Shown one piece after another: positions 15,613 to 25,112 of a stretch of 41,783 bases of DNA. The notes beneath the pieces were generated by a model, which saw nothing but the letters and a program-made list of their open reading frames with translations, was not told where the DNA came from and searched no databases. The DNA is from Marinobacter sp. B9-2 (GTDB lineage Bacteria > Pseudomonadota > Gammaproteobacteria > Pseudomonadales > Oleiphilaceae), in contig PYVH01000020.1 in NCBI GenBank assembly GCA_003030785.1, positions 1 to 41,783 of the forward strand, given 5' to 3'. The translations under genes and the position numbers were made by a program. How positions within the stretch are numbered: the stretch's first letter is position 1; every line of letters starts with the position of its first letter.

Positions 15613-15920
15613 TGTCCGAACCGACCAAAGACCAGAAAGTCTGGCAAGTCGTACTGGCTGTCCCGGAGGGGAGGGTGGTCAGTTACGGCCAGGTTGCGGA
15701 GATGGCGGGATTGGGCCGGCAGGCGAGATATATCGGAAAGGCGTTGGGCAAGCTGCCAGAAGGGCATGCCGTGCCCTGGTATCGGGTGATTCGCAGTAAC
15801 GGCCAGATTGCATTTCCCGTGGGGTCCGAGAAATACCGGGAGCAGGTAAGCCGGCTTGAAGCTGAAGGTGTCGAAGTTACCGACGGGCGGGTTTCGATGT
15901 CGCGGTTTCGTTGGCAATGA
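15612..15920 (+). CDS. Alkyltransferase-like (ATL) DNA-repair protein
   Basis: A 102-residue protein matching the DNA-binding domain of O6-alkylguanine-DNA alkyltransferase (VWQVVLAVPEGRVVSYGQVAEMAG, then YIGKAL). The alkyl-accepting Cys motif PCHRV is replaced by PWYRVI, the mark of ATL proteins. ATLs bind O6-alkylguanine and hand it to nucleotide excision repair without transferring the alkyl group. The ATG overlaps the transporter stop (TGATG), implying coupled translation. Its last 44 bases overlap the 3' end of hipA on the opposite strand. Confidence 0.92.
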   Translation: MSEPTKDQKVWQVVLAVPEGRVVSYGQVAEMAGLGRQARYIGKALGKLPEGHAVPWYRVIRSNGQIAFPVGSEKYREQVSRLEAEGVEVTDGRVSMSRFRWQ

Positions 15921-17061
15921 GCGTATGGAGGTGAGCCAACAGCTCCGCTTTTTCTCCGGCAGGTTCCCGTGAAAGCCGGTCCGCAATATAGAGCTGAACC
16001 TTTGCAATTGCCCTCAGGCATTCCTCGTACAACTCTCTGGCTTTGACCGCACTCAGGTCACAGACCTGAACTCCAAACCGCTCCATACGTTTTCTCGGCC
16101 ACCATTTCTTGCTACCCATGAGGGTGAGAGCCGAGATATCCTGCCTGATATAGGCGGTTGTGCACACGACATCGTAGGCGGGCGCCAGTCTGATGGAATC
16201 GATGCTCTGGTAGACCAGGCCAAGGTTCTTCAGGTGGGCGTCGCCATTTTGCAGGATATTGTTCAGGACTATCATTTTGAAAAACTGCTCAAGGGAGGCG
16301 TTCTTGTTCTCTGCGCTAACAAAGGTTTTGATGGTTTTGGCAATTTGCTCGTAGCTGCCGGTGTACTTTTCTTCCCGCTGTTTTGCCTGAAGCACACACA
16401 TGTCTTCAAAGCCAAGCGCCTCGCCGCTGTCTTTCAAATCGAACCGCTTCATGATGAACAGGGATTCGTCATCCGATAGATAGAATTCGGGAACGGGAAT
16501 TCCGGCGTACTGGCAGGCGAGCATGCAGCAGTATTCGTTGAGAGCCAGTTCGGGATAGTCAGGGCCCCAGGCTTTGACGATGTAGTCTTCAAGGCGGAGT
16601 GTCGCCTTGTTTTCCAGTGTCGCGAGGACTTTGGGCTGTACCCCACTCAAAGCAGAGCGAAGCGCAAACCGTGACACCAGCTCCTCGAACAGGTCGGGGT
16701 TGTCAGAGTGCAAGAGTTTTTCGAGGCTCAATGAAGTCTCGCCAGAGTGGTCATCAGGGTTGAACTCGACCCTGCCACGAATATTCGGCGCCAGGAGTCG
16801 AAGAAGCCCAAAGTCGCCGGTATCCGTAAGTTTGGCAAACTGCTTTTTGATTACCGAGAGCAGGTAGCCCTCCGGCAGATGCATCTCGAAAACCGGGTGC
16901 AGCTGGGGATGGCTATAATCTTTTTTTCGGACCGGCATGGTCAGCGAGACGAAGGCGTCAGGATTGGCTTTCTCGGAATAGCTGAAGACAAATTCGCCTG
17001 ACTCGCGGAACAGTTTCCCGGCAGGTCTGTGATTCACATGAACGTCCAACTCATCGCTCAT
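15877..17061 (-). CDS. hipA: HipA-type toxin kinase
   Basis: A 394-residue Ser/Thr kinase-fold toxin. In E. coli HipA phosphorylates glutamyl-tRNA synthetase and induces growth arrest. Visible features are the N-terminal subdomain (FVSLTMPVRKKDY), SALSGVQPKVL (ATP/phosphate loop), LALNEYCCMLA, FIMKRFD, the catalytic NGDAHLKNLG and the metal-binding APAYDVV. All core residues appear intact. The ATG at 17061 is seven bases after GGAGGAG and overlaps the hipB stop by 11 bases; a GTG at 17064 is the alternative. The 3' end converges on the ATL gene with a 44-base overlap. Confidence 0.95.
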   Translation of the reverse strand: MSDELDVHVNHRPAGKLFRESGEFVFSYSEKANPDAFVSLTMPVRKKDYSHPQLHPVFEMHLPEGYLLSVIKKQFAKLTDTGDFGLLRLLAPNIRGRVEFNPDDHSGETSLSLEKLLHSDNPDLFEELVSRFALRSALSGVQPKVLATLENKATLRLEDYIVKAWGPDYPELALNEYCCMLACQYAGIPVPEFYLSDDESLFIMKRFDLKDSGEALGFEDMCVLQAKQREEKYTGSYEQIAKTIKTFVSAENKNASLEQFFKMIVLNNILQNGDAHLKNLGLVYQSIDSIRLAPAYDVVCTTAYIRQDISALTLMGSKKWWPRKRMERFGVQVCDLSAVKARELYEECLRAIAKVQLYIADRLSREPAGEKAELLAHLHTLIANETATSKPARR

Positions 17062-17293
17062 CACGCAGCTCCTCCAGGGTCGGGAATGGAGACTTGTCCC
17101 GGACAGCCAGCTCCTTACCTAGGTAGTCGAGTATTTTCATAACCTTGCGGATGCCGATGTCGCCAGATCGCCCGTTTTCCAGCGCATTTATGGTGGCGCG
17201 AGAGATGCCGAGGTGGTCTGCCATTTTTTGCTGGGAGACGCCTTGTTGTTGGCGGAATGCAGAGATTTCGTGTCCGAGGGTCTGAAAATCCAT
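17051..17293 (-). CDS. hipB: HipB-type antitoxin (XRE-family repressor)
   Basis: An 80-residue protein with a helix-turn-helix (VSQQKMADHLGISRATINALENG), the usual Cro/CI-type DNA-binding domain of HipB. It neutralises HipA and represses the operon. It precedes hipA with an 11-base overlap. A near-perfect 16-bp inverted repeat upstream (17310-17361) is the likely operator. Confidence 0.93.
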   Translation of the reverse strand: MDFQTLGHEISAFRQQQGVSQQKMADHLGISRATINALENGRSGDIGIRKVMKILDYLGKELAVRDKSPFPTLEELRDER

Positions 17294-17309
17294 TGCCGGC
17301 CTGTTTTGA

Positions 17310-17361
17310 CTAAAATAATTTACATTATTGTCTCTATCTTTCGATATGTAAAGTATTTTAG
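17310..17361 (-). promoter_or_regulatory. hipBA promoter with paired inverted operator half-sites
   Basis: CTAAAATAATTTACAT at 17310-17325 is repeated inverted at 17346-17361 with one mismatch. On the minus strand TTTACA within the distal arm, 17 bases, then AATAAT form a plausible -35/-10, so a bound repressor would cover the promoter. Confidence 0.7.
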
Positions 17362-17415
17362 CTGTATGCTGGCTCGTCCCTGAGCTGGCCTCACTTCTCT
17401 GATGGATCTGAGGGA

Positions 17416-18177
17416 TTACAGTCTCAGAGCTCCATCCACCTCAAGCATGCGCCCGGACATATAGTCGTTCTCAAAGATGAACGCCGCGGCCGAGGCAATC
17501 TCTTCCGGCTTGCCCATACGCTTCAGCGGAATGCCGGCGGTCATTTTTTCCAGGGCTTCCGGTTTCATGGAGGCGGTCATTTCGGTTTCGATGAAGCCCG
17601 GGGCGATACCGGCACAGCGGATGCCGTGGCGGGCGAGTTCCCTGGCCCAGACCGGAACCAGGGCGGAGACGCCGGCTTTGGCGGCGGAGTAGTTGCTCTG
17701 GCCCATGTTGCCGGCGCGGGAGATGGAGGCAATGTTGATGATCGCGCCCTGGTCGCCGTTCTTGATCATCCGGGTGGCGGCTTCGCGGCCGCAGAGGAAG
17801 ACGCCGGTGAGGTTGACGTCGATCACGGCCTGCCACTGGGAAAGCTCCATGCGGCGCTCAACTTCGCCATCCTTCACTTTGACCATCAGGCCGTCCCGCA
17901 GGATGCCGGCGTTGTTAATCAGGCCATTGAGGTAGCCGAAGTCTTTGATGATGGCTTCAAAGGTTCTTTCCACGTCTTCTTCTTTGGCGACGTTGCAGAC
18001 GTAGCTTCTGGCCTCGGAGCCCGCGGCCACGCAGGCGGTGACGGCGTCGTCCAGCTTCTCCGGCATCAGGTCGATGAGCGCGACTTTTGCCCCTCTGGCG
18101 GCAAGGTATTCGCCCATGGCGCGGCCAAGGCCCTGGCCACCGCCGGTAATTGCAATCACGGAATCTTGAAGTTTCAT
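17416..18177 (-). CDS. SDR-family oxidoreductase (FabG-like)
   Basis: A 253-residue classical short-chain dehydrogenase. The NAD(P)-binding TGGGQGLG is near residue 11, NNAG near 90, and the catalytic Ser...Tyr-x3-Lys is in SISRAGNMGQSNYSAAK. The C-terminal MSGRMLEVDGALRL is typical of 3-oxoacyl-ACP reductase relatives. The Asp after beta-2 (LIDLMPEK) suggests NAD preference, but the substrate cannot be read from sequence. It is transcribed away from fxsA and toward the hipBA control region, with no operon partner. Confidence 0.9.
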   Translation of the reverse strand: MKLQDSVIAITGGGQGLGRAMGEYLAARGAKVALIDLMPEKLDDAVTACVAAGSEARSYVCNVAKEEDVERTFEAIIKDFGYLNGLINNAGILRDGLMVKVKDGEVERRMELSQWQAVIDVNLTGVFLCGREAATRMIKNGDQGAIINIASISRAGNMGQSNYSAAKAGVSALVPVWARELARHGIRCAGIAPGFIETEMTASMKPEALEKMTAGIPLKRMGKPEEIASAAAFIFENDYMSGRMLEVDGALRL

Positions 18178-18283
18178 GTTTTGCCCTAACTACTGTTATC
18201 AGGTGGTTTTACGGTTGCTGTGCGTCTGTGCGGTTATTTTTGTGCGCGGAGTATACCAAATACGACTATGGTGGGGTTTTATC

Positions 18284-18315
18284 CTTGTTGGGTTAGCGAA
18301 GCGTAGCCCGACAAG
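18284..18315. repeat. TAGCGAAGCGTAGC palindromic repeat, copy 1
   Basis: GGGTTAGCGAAGCGTAGCCC flanked by TTGT and ACAA: a compact REP-like palindrome upstream of fxsA. An inverted copy lies at 18998-19030, so the two copies bracket fxsA. Confidence 0.8.
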
Positions 18316-18336
18316 ATCCGAAACAATGGAGGCACT

Positions 18337-18885
18337 TTGTCCGTTTTCCTTTTTCTCTTCATTGTCATGCCCATCGCCGAGATGGCGGTCCTGATCCAGG
18401 TCGGCGGCATGATTGGTGTGCTCAATACCATCGGGCTGGTGCTGCTGACCGCCGTGATCGGTGCGTGGCTGCTTCGCCAGCAGGGGTTGGCAACGCTTTT
18501 GAAAGCCAATCAGCGACTGAACAGTGGCGAACTGCCGGCCAAGGAGGTTGCCGAGGGGCTGATTCTTGCGATTGGTGGTGCACTGTTGCTGACACCTGGC
18601 TTTATTACCGACACGGTCGGGTTTCTGTGCCTGTTCCCGGGCACTCGCCACTGGCTCGCAGCACAGACGCTCAAGCGCATGGTCGTTGCTGGTCAAAGCC
18701 GTGGCAGCAGCTTCTATTTCCGTGCCGGTGGCGGGTCCAGTCCCTTCGGGCAGGATCCGTTTGGTGGCCGGGAAAACCCGTTTGGCCGGCAGCGTCCGTT
18801 TGACCGTGACAGCAATGGCGACATCATCGAAGGCGAGTATCAGGACGAGACGGAATCCGATCGGGACCGGATCGAAAAAAAGTGA
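18337..18885 (+). CDS. fxsA: FxsA family membrane protein
   Basis: A 182-residue inner-membrane protein. The N-terminal segments (FLFLFIVMPIAEMAVLIQVGG, VLLTAVIGAWLLRQQG) and LLTPGFITDTVGFLCLFPGTR are FxsA hallmarks. The tail from residue 115 is Gly/Pro/Asp/Arg-rich and ends in charged residues. In E. coli fxsA relieves exclusion of phage T7 by the F plasmid when overproduced; its normal role is unknown. The start is TTG at 18337, four bases after GGAGG; no in-frame ATG fits the family N-terminus. It lies upstream of groES, a common arrangement in this group. Confidence 0.9.
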   Translation: MSVFLFLFIVMPIAEMAVLIQVGGMIGVLNTIGLVLLTAVIGAWLLRQQGLATLLKANQRLNSGELPAKEVAEGLILAIGGALLLTPGFITDTVGFLCLFPGTRHWLAAQTLKRMVVAGQSRGSSFYFRAGGGSSPFGQDPFGGRENPFGRQRPFDRDSNGDIIEGEYQDETESDRDRIEKK

Positions 18886-18905
18886 AAAATTTTCTCTCCG
18901 GGGTG

Positions 18906-18933
18906 TTGAAAACACCTACCTGCTACCCCAAAT
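18906..18933 (+). promoter_or_regulatory. sigma32-like heat-shock promoter of groES-groL
   Basis: TTGAAA, 14 bases, then CCCCAAAT, close to the RpoH consensus CTTGAAA-N13/14-CCCCATNT. It lies about 145 bases upstream of groES. No CIRCE operator is seen. Confidence 0.7.
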
Positions 18934-18997
18934 AGGAACCACAAGTTCGCTGCGGGCTGATTTCCACTGAAAACAGTTGGTTATCAAGCCGGGCAAT

Positions 18998-19030
18998 TTG
19001 TCGGGTTACGCTTCGCTAATCCGACCTACA
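18998..19030. repeat. TAGCGAAGCGTAGC palindromic repeat, copy 2 (inverted)
   Basis: TTGTCGGGTTACGCTTCGCT and following bases are an inverted, slightly diverged copy of 18284-18315. It lies inside the groES leader. Confidence 0.8.
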
Positions 19031-19078
19031 TCAACAATGTCATTGCCACATTAATCTGACTATTGGAGAAACCGAGCA

Positions 19079-19366
19079 ATGAAAATTCGTCCGCTACACG
19101 ACCGTGTTGTCGTGCGCCGTAAGGAAGAAGAAGAGAAAACTGCGGGTGGCATCGTGCTGCCGGGTAACGCCAAAGAGAAGCCCTCCCAGGGCGAGGTGAT
19201 TGCCATTGGTAACGGTCGCATCCTGGATAACGGCGAAACCCGCTCACTGGCGGTCAAGGTGGGTGACACCGTGGTCTTCGGCCAGTACGCCGGTAACACC
19301 GTCAAGATCGACGGCGAAGAGCTTCTCATCATGAGCGAGAGCGACATCTACGGCGTGCTTGAGTGA
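19079..19366 (+). CDS. groS: Co-chaperonin GroES
   Basis: A 95-residue GroES subunit, full length. Family segments are [18 protein letters not shown], the mobile loop [19 protein letters not shown] that docks on GroEL, and [14 protein letters not shown]. The heptamer caps GroEL and closes the folding cage. TTGGAGAA precedes the ATG. It is followed after 78 bases by groL; the sigma32-like site at 18906 presumably drives both. Confidence 0.98.
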   Translation: MKIRPLHDRVVVRRKEEEEKTAGGIVLPGNAKEKPSQGEVIAIGNGRILDNGETRSLAVKVGDTVVFGQYAGNTVKIDGEELLIMSESDIYGVLE

Positions 19367-19426
19367 TCGCTGAGGCGAATCGCACGAACTCTCATTAATC
19401 CGATTGATTCAACGACTTCGGTTTAA

Positions 19427-21097
<1,671 letters not shown>

Positions 21098-22096
21098 TGC
21101 GACGAGAGTCGCGCAGGTAGCTAGCCTGGCGGAACTACTCCCTAGTACCCACCGCATGGTTCGGTGGGTACGCCCAACCTCCGCAGAAAATAGCAATTGA
21201 AAAACCCGTTATCCGGGTCTCTCTTGATCCGGGTAACGGTCGTCTTCAATGAAGACGTCGTTAACGGTATTGGTGAGGCCAATATCACCTTCCAAAAGAA
21301 GGCGGATATTCTGAGCTGTCCCTGTCTACCAGACAGTCGCCAGCCTCGGGGTAATCGCGGTATCAATAGCTATGCTGGCACCTGCCGGCGTAAGCCATTT
21401 CTGTCATTGTCTCACCCTCTCCATATCTGGAGACGGCAGCGAGACCTGTTGTTCAGCCAACAGTAGCCTAGGGATAGTGCATCACTGGTAACGGTGTTGT
21501 GCGAAGCTTCCTGACAATGTAGCCCCCTGAAAGGGTGAGATCGGCCCGTGAGGGCTATCTCAGAACCTGCAAGCAACATGCGGGTGAGGCGCTAGGCTGG
21601 TCGGTATGGTCAACGTAAGTGAACTGCTGATAAACACCGTCAACCGCAAAGAGCCAAAGTTGCTGTCAGGCTTTGACCAAAAGGTGCGTGGCTGGATACC
21701 TCTTTTACATCTGGGGGTACGCTGACACACAGCCACCGGTGGATAGGCAGGACCTAACCCGTCCGTGTGATAGATCTGGAACTCGGTAAGCCCGTATTCC
21801 CGCCGCAAGGCAGGCCAACCGTAAGGAAAGCTGTTGGGGATGCGTGGTATAGGAGGTCAGAGAAAGCGAATGTCTGGCTGTAATCGCTGGAATAGGGGTT
21901 CGAGATTTGCCCTAGCCGGAAACGGTGCTGACTTCTGACTGGTCTTTGATCGCGTTAAGGCTTGTAAAGCCAACAAGAGAGGTCTGATCCCCCCAAGGGC
22001 TCAGACCAAACAATGAATCCCTCGTGGGGTGTTTACTAACCCCGCGAGGGGCTAGTGCGCACTGCCGTCCGAGGGTTAACTCTGGAGGACAGCAAG
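21098..22096 (+). ncRNA. Intron RNA domains I-III and start of IV
   Basis: About 1,000 bases with no supported gene, holding the catalytic RNA scaffold of the intron. A perfect 10-bp hairpin lies at 21145-21171 (GTACCCACCG / CGGTGGGTAC) and a candidate EBS1 at 21706-21711. Exact domain borders cannot be set by eye. Confidence 0.75.
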
Positions 22097-23758
22097 ATGT
22101 GTACTTCAACAGAAGTATCTGCGTGCTCCCACCTTGCCAATGGATGGCATTCGATTGACTGGGAAACCTGTCATCGAAGGGTGCGTGGGCTACAGGTACG
22201 AATCGCGAAGGCGGCTAAGAATCAGCAATGGCGCAGGGTTTCCTCCCTGCAACGGATGCTGGTTCGCTCCTTCTCAGCAAAAGCAATCGCTGTGAAGCGA
22301 GTTACAGAAAACCGGGGCAGGAAAACCCCGGGTGTCGATGGCCAAACTTGGAGCACTCCCAGCTGTAAGTGGGAAGCGATTGGTCTGTTGGAGCGTCGAG
22401 GCTATAAGCCGCGGCCGCTCAAACGAGTCTATATTCCGAAGTCGAATGGCAAACGCCGGCCGCTAGGAATACCAACGATGCTGGATCGTGCTATGCAGGC
22501 TCTATACCTGTTGGCATTGGAACCGGTGTCGGAGACTACGGCTGACCGCAACTCCTATGGGTTTCGTCCTCATCGTTCAACCGCAGATGCGATTGAACAA
22601 CTGTTTGTGAATCTGGGGCGCCGTAACTCGGCCACCTGGGTTCTTGAAGGCGATATCAAGGGGTGTTTCGATAACATCAGTCACGACTGGCTCGTTGCTA
22701 ATGTCCCTTTGGATAGGGCAGTTGTCAGGAAATGGCTGAAGGCAGGATACATGGAGTCCGGTCTGCTGAATCCGACTGAGGCGGGTACCCCGCAAGGGGG
22801 CATCATCTCGCCGGTGTTGGCCAATCTGGCTCTTGATGGATTGGAAGAGGTGTTGGAAACCCATTTTGGGAAGAAAAACACCAAAGCCAGCTACAAGACC
22901 AAGGTCAACTATGTGCGCTACGCGGATGACTTCGTCATCACTGGTATCTCGAAAGAGTTGTTAGAGGAAGAAGTTCTGCCGCTCGTTGAAGCCTTCATGG
23001 CTGAGAGGGGGTTGGAGCTTTCGACGGAGAAAACCGTCGTGACGCATATTGAGGACGGGTTCGACTTCTTGGGTCAGAACATCAGGAAGTACGGGGATAA
23101 GCTGCTAATAAAGCCGTCCCACGACAACCTGAGAAGCTTTCTTAAGAAGGTAAGGGACGTGGTGAAAGGTAACAAAACGGTTCCGGCGTGGATGCTGGTG
23201 GATATGCTCAATCCGATAATTCGGGGCTGGGCGAACTACCACAGACACGTTGTGGCTAAGGAAACCTTCAACTACGTGGACTATCGTATCTGGAAGTTGC
23301 TATGGCAGTGGTGCAAGCGGCGGCATTTAAACCGTCGTAAGCGCTGGGTGCGGGAGAAGTACTTCAAGCGCGCTGGGAAGCGAAGCTGGGTATTTTCCGA
23401 CGTATACCCCGGTGGCAAGATCGCCGCACTGCTTTATGCAAACGACACGACGATTCAGCGGCACACGAAGATCAGGGCCGAAGCCAATCCGTATGACCCA
23501 TCGGATGAACAGTATTTCGAGAAACGCATGGACTACGCGTGGAAAATCTCGGAGTACGGTCGACGGAGAGTGCATCAGCTCTGGATTCGCCAGTTCAAAC
23601 GCTGCCCGATGTGTAATCAGCACATCACGTTCGAGACGGGGTGGAATACCCATCATGTTCACGAGCGACACAAAGGCGGTAGTAACAAGCTGGAAAACTT
23701 GGTGCTGTTGCATCCGAACTGTCATCGACAGTTACACGCAGGAAGTGGCAAGGCATAA
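22097..23758 (+). CDS. Group II intron reverse transcriptase/maturase with HNH endonuclease domain
   Basis: A 553-residue multifunctional protein that aids splicing and retromobility. In order: RT0/N-terminal region, RT blocks (KRRPLGIPTMLDRAMQALY; SYGFRPHRSTADAI; GDIKGCFDNISH; GTPQGGIISPVLANL; catalytic VRYADDFVI), the maturase/X domain (about residues 330-440, ending MLNPIIRGWANYHRHV), and a C-terminal HNH nuclease (CPMC at about 517, HHVHERHKGGSNKLENLVLLHPNCH). All catalytic residues appear intact, so the intron may be mobile. The ATG at 22097 follows GGAGG by eight bases; the frame is open upstream to 22055. It is the chloroplast-like, HNH-bearing type. Confidence 0.95.
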   Translation: MCTSTEVSACSHLANGWHSIDWETCHRRVRGLQVRIAKAAKNQQWRRVSSLQRMLVRSFSAKAIAVKRVTENRGRKTPGVDGQTWSTPSCKWEAIGLLERRGYKPRPLKRVYIPKSNGKRRPLGIPTMLDRAMQALYLLALEPVSETTADRNSYGFRPHRSTADAIEQLFVNLGRRNSATWVLEGDIKGCFDNISHDWLVANVPLDRAVVRKWLKAGYMESGLLNPTEAGTPQGGIISPVLANLALDGLEEVLETHFGKKNTKASYKTKVNYVRYADDFVITGISKELLEEEVLPLVEAFMAERGLELSTEKTVVTHIEDGFDFLGQNIRKYGDKLLIKPSHDNLRSFLKKVRDVVKGNKTVPAWMLVDMLNPIIRGWANYHRHVVAKETFNYVDYRIWKLLWQWCKRRHLNRRKRWVREKYFKRAGKRSWVFSDVYPGGKIAALLYANDTTIQRHTKIRAEANPYDPSDEQYFEKRMDYAWKISEYGRRRVHQLWIRQFKRCPMCNQHITFETGWNTHHVHERHKGGSNKLENLVLLHPNCHRQLHAGSGKA

Positions 23759-23882
23759 AATACATCATGTTGTGGTTTGATTAGCGTCAATGCCCTTATG
23801 TTGTATTCCTTGGTGGTGGCTGCTAAGCTGGATATGGTTATTTAATAACCATATCATTTCACCGCTATATGAGGTAATGCCT
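23759..23882 (+). promoter_or_regulatory. Candidate promoter and operator of the small intron gene
   Basis: After the RT stop, TTGGTG (23810-23815), 17 bases, then TATGGT make a possible promoter. The -10 lies within a perfect palindrome, 23831-23855, with 12-bp arms (GATATGGTTATT / AATAACCATATC) around one base. With almost no loop it reads better as a protein-binding site than as an RNA hairpin. Confidence 0.45.
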
Positions 23883-24044
23883 ATGTCTACTCCATCTCCG
23901 CTGTACTACTACAAGGAAACTGGCAGCGACACATACCACTGGGAGAAAAGTTGTTCTTTGAACAACTATCCCGCTCCTGGATGGGTTGCGAAGCAGAGCC
24001 GGCCAAGTGGTAGGGAGCAGTGCGAGCAGTGTAAATCTAAATAG
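23883..24044 (+). CDS. Small Cys/His protein carried inside the intron (candidate cargo gene)
   Basis: A 53-residue protein in intron domain IV, downstream of and separate from the RT gene. The pattern Tyr-His19, Cys24, Cys47-x2-Cys50 (YHWEKSC ... REQCEQCK) resembles a small zinc-binding fold of the kind seen in Ada-like metal-binding tails, and YPAPGW sits between the ligands. GAGG is eight bases before the ATG at 23883; an ATG at 23877 is possible. Its own promoter-like site and palindrome lie upstream. I do not recognise a family; standard intron genes do not include it. It could be a passenger, a regulator of the intron or a host-benefit gene. Confidence 0.6.
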   Translation: MSTPSPLYYYKETGSDTYHWEKSCSLNNYPAPGWVAKQSRPSGREQCEQCKSK

Positions 24045-24080
24045 TCACCGGCTCTATTGATATAGGGCTTACAAAGGCTT

Positions 24081-24114
24081 GAGCCGTATGCGGGGAAACT
24101 CGCACGTACGGTTC
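24081..24114 (+). ncRNA. Group II intron domain V
   Basis: A 34-base hairpin, GAGCCGTATG ... CGTACGGTTC with GAAA capping, matching the catalytic domain V consensus exactly. The bulged domain VI stem follows directly (24117-24153). Confidence 0.97.
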
Positions 24115-24211
24115 TTAGGGGAGGGGTGGCCAGCAATGGCCATTCCTTACCCGACATGCCTATCTGAGCCCAGCCACGCTCAGGATTATGGGCGTGGCCC
24201 GCTCCATTACG

Positions 24212-24258
24212 AAAACCCCGCGTTGGTTCACGCTAACGCGGGGTTTTTGTTTTTTTGT
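24212..24258 (+). terminator. Native groES-groL terminator, now beyond the intron
   Basis: AAAACCCCGCGTT and AACGCGGGGTTTT arms around a 10-base loop, followed by TTTTTGTTTTTTT. It is a very strong Rho-independent terminator 57 bases after the intron's 3' end. On the spliced transcript it would end about 60-100 bases after the groL stop. Confidence 0.93.
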
Positions 24259-24320
24259 CATGAACTTGCCCCATGCCTTTGCTAGACTCGGCTTCCGGTC
24301 CATTATCTGTGCAACGCCGA

Positions 24321-25112
24321 ATGAGTGACGCTGAACCCAAATCCTTTCTTCGCCCCGGCAAGGTTTTTCTGCTCCTGCTGCTGGGCGCTCTGGTTTATCT
24401 GCTGTCACTGGTTTTTCTGGTACCTGCGGGATGGGTCTGGCAGCAGGCCTCTGCCCAGGTGCCTTTGCCGCCTCAGGTGCAGGTCCGGCAGGTCGCCGGC
24501 AAACTCTGGGATGGAGAAGCCGGAGTCGTCGTGGCCGGGTTTCCGCTGCGGGTTGACTGGCGCCTTCACATGCCCTCTGTCACCAGCCTCGAATGGCCCG
24601 CCAGAATTTCTGTGGAATCGTCACAATCTTCGCTCAACGGCAATGTTACGATCGGCGGGCCCGCCAGCGCTCAGCTGGATGCCAATGGGCGGGTCATGGT
24701 GGCCGAGTTTGAGGACCTGATTCGCCAGAGCGGCGGCGCCATGATCGAAGGCGAAGTGGTTATTGACCGGTTGGAGATGGCCTGGGCCGACAACCGGATT
24801 ACCCGGGCCGAAGGCCTTGGGCGCTGGGATGGTGGCCTTGTAACCTGGCCAATGGGGGACCAGCGGGGTCAGGCAGAATTTCCGCCCATGCAGGCGACCA
24901 TGGACACTACCCAGGGTGGCGTTGCCTTGACCGTTTCCGAGCAGGGCGGGCAGGGGCCGGCGGCAGATGCGACGGTAATGTGGAACGGAATGATGGAACT
25001 GCGTGTCTACAAGCGGATGGTGGATCTGGCCGGCCAACCCTGGCCGGATTCTGCCAGCGCCGGCGATGTGGTGTTCCGGGTACGCCAGCCTCTCGTACCG
25101 GGGGCACGATAA
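24321..25112 (+). CDS. gspN: Type II secretion system protein N
   Basis: A 263-residue bitopic inner-membrane protein. A short cytoplasmic N-terminus is followed by one membrane helix (VFLLLLLGALVYLLSLVFLV), PAGWVW and a periplasmic domain with QVAGKLWDGEAG, the GspN signature region. GspN is an accessory part of the type II secretion machine. The ATG at 24321 is preferred to one at 24273 because it gives the family-like short N-terminus and the earlier one abuts the groL terminator. The stop overlaps the gspC start by one base (TAATG). Confidence 0.88.
   Translation: MSDAEPKSFLRPGKVFLLLLLGALVYLLSLVFLVPAGWVWQQASAQVPLPPQVQVRQVAGKLWDGEAGVVVAGFPLRVDWRLHMPSVTSLEWPARISVESSQSSLNGNVTIGGPASAQLDANGRVMVAEFEDLIRQSGGAMIEGEVVIDRLEMAWADNRITRAEGLGRWDGGLVTWPMGDQRGQAEFPPMQATMDTTQGGVALTVSEQGGQGPAADATVMWNGMMELRVYKRMVDLAGQPWPDSASAGDVVFRVRQPLVPGAR

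Noticed and set aside
21145-21171. Perfect 10-bp hairpin as a groL terminator
   Set aside because: No T run follows, it lies inside the intron RNA, and the true terminator is at 24212-24258.
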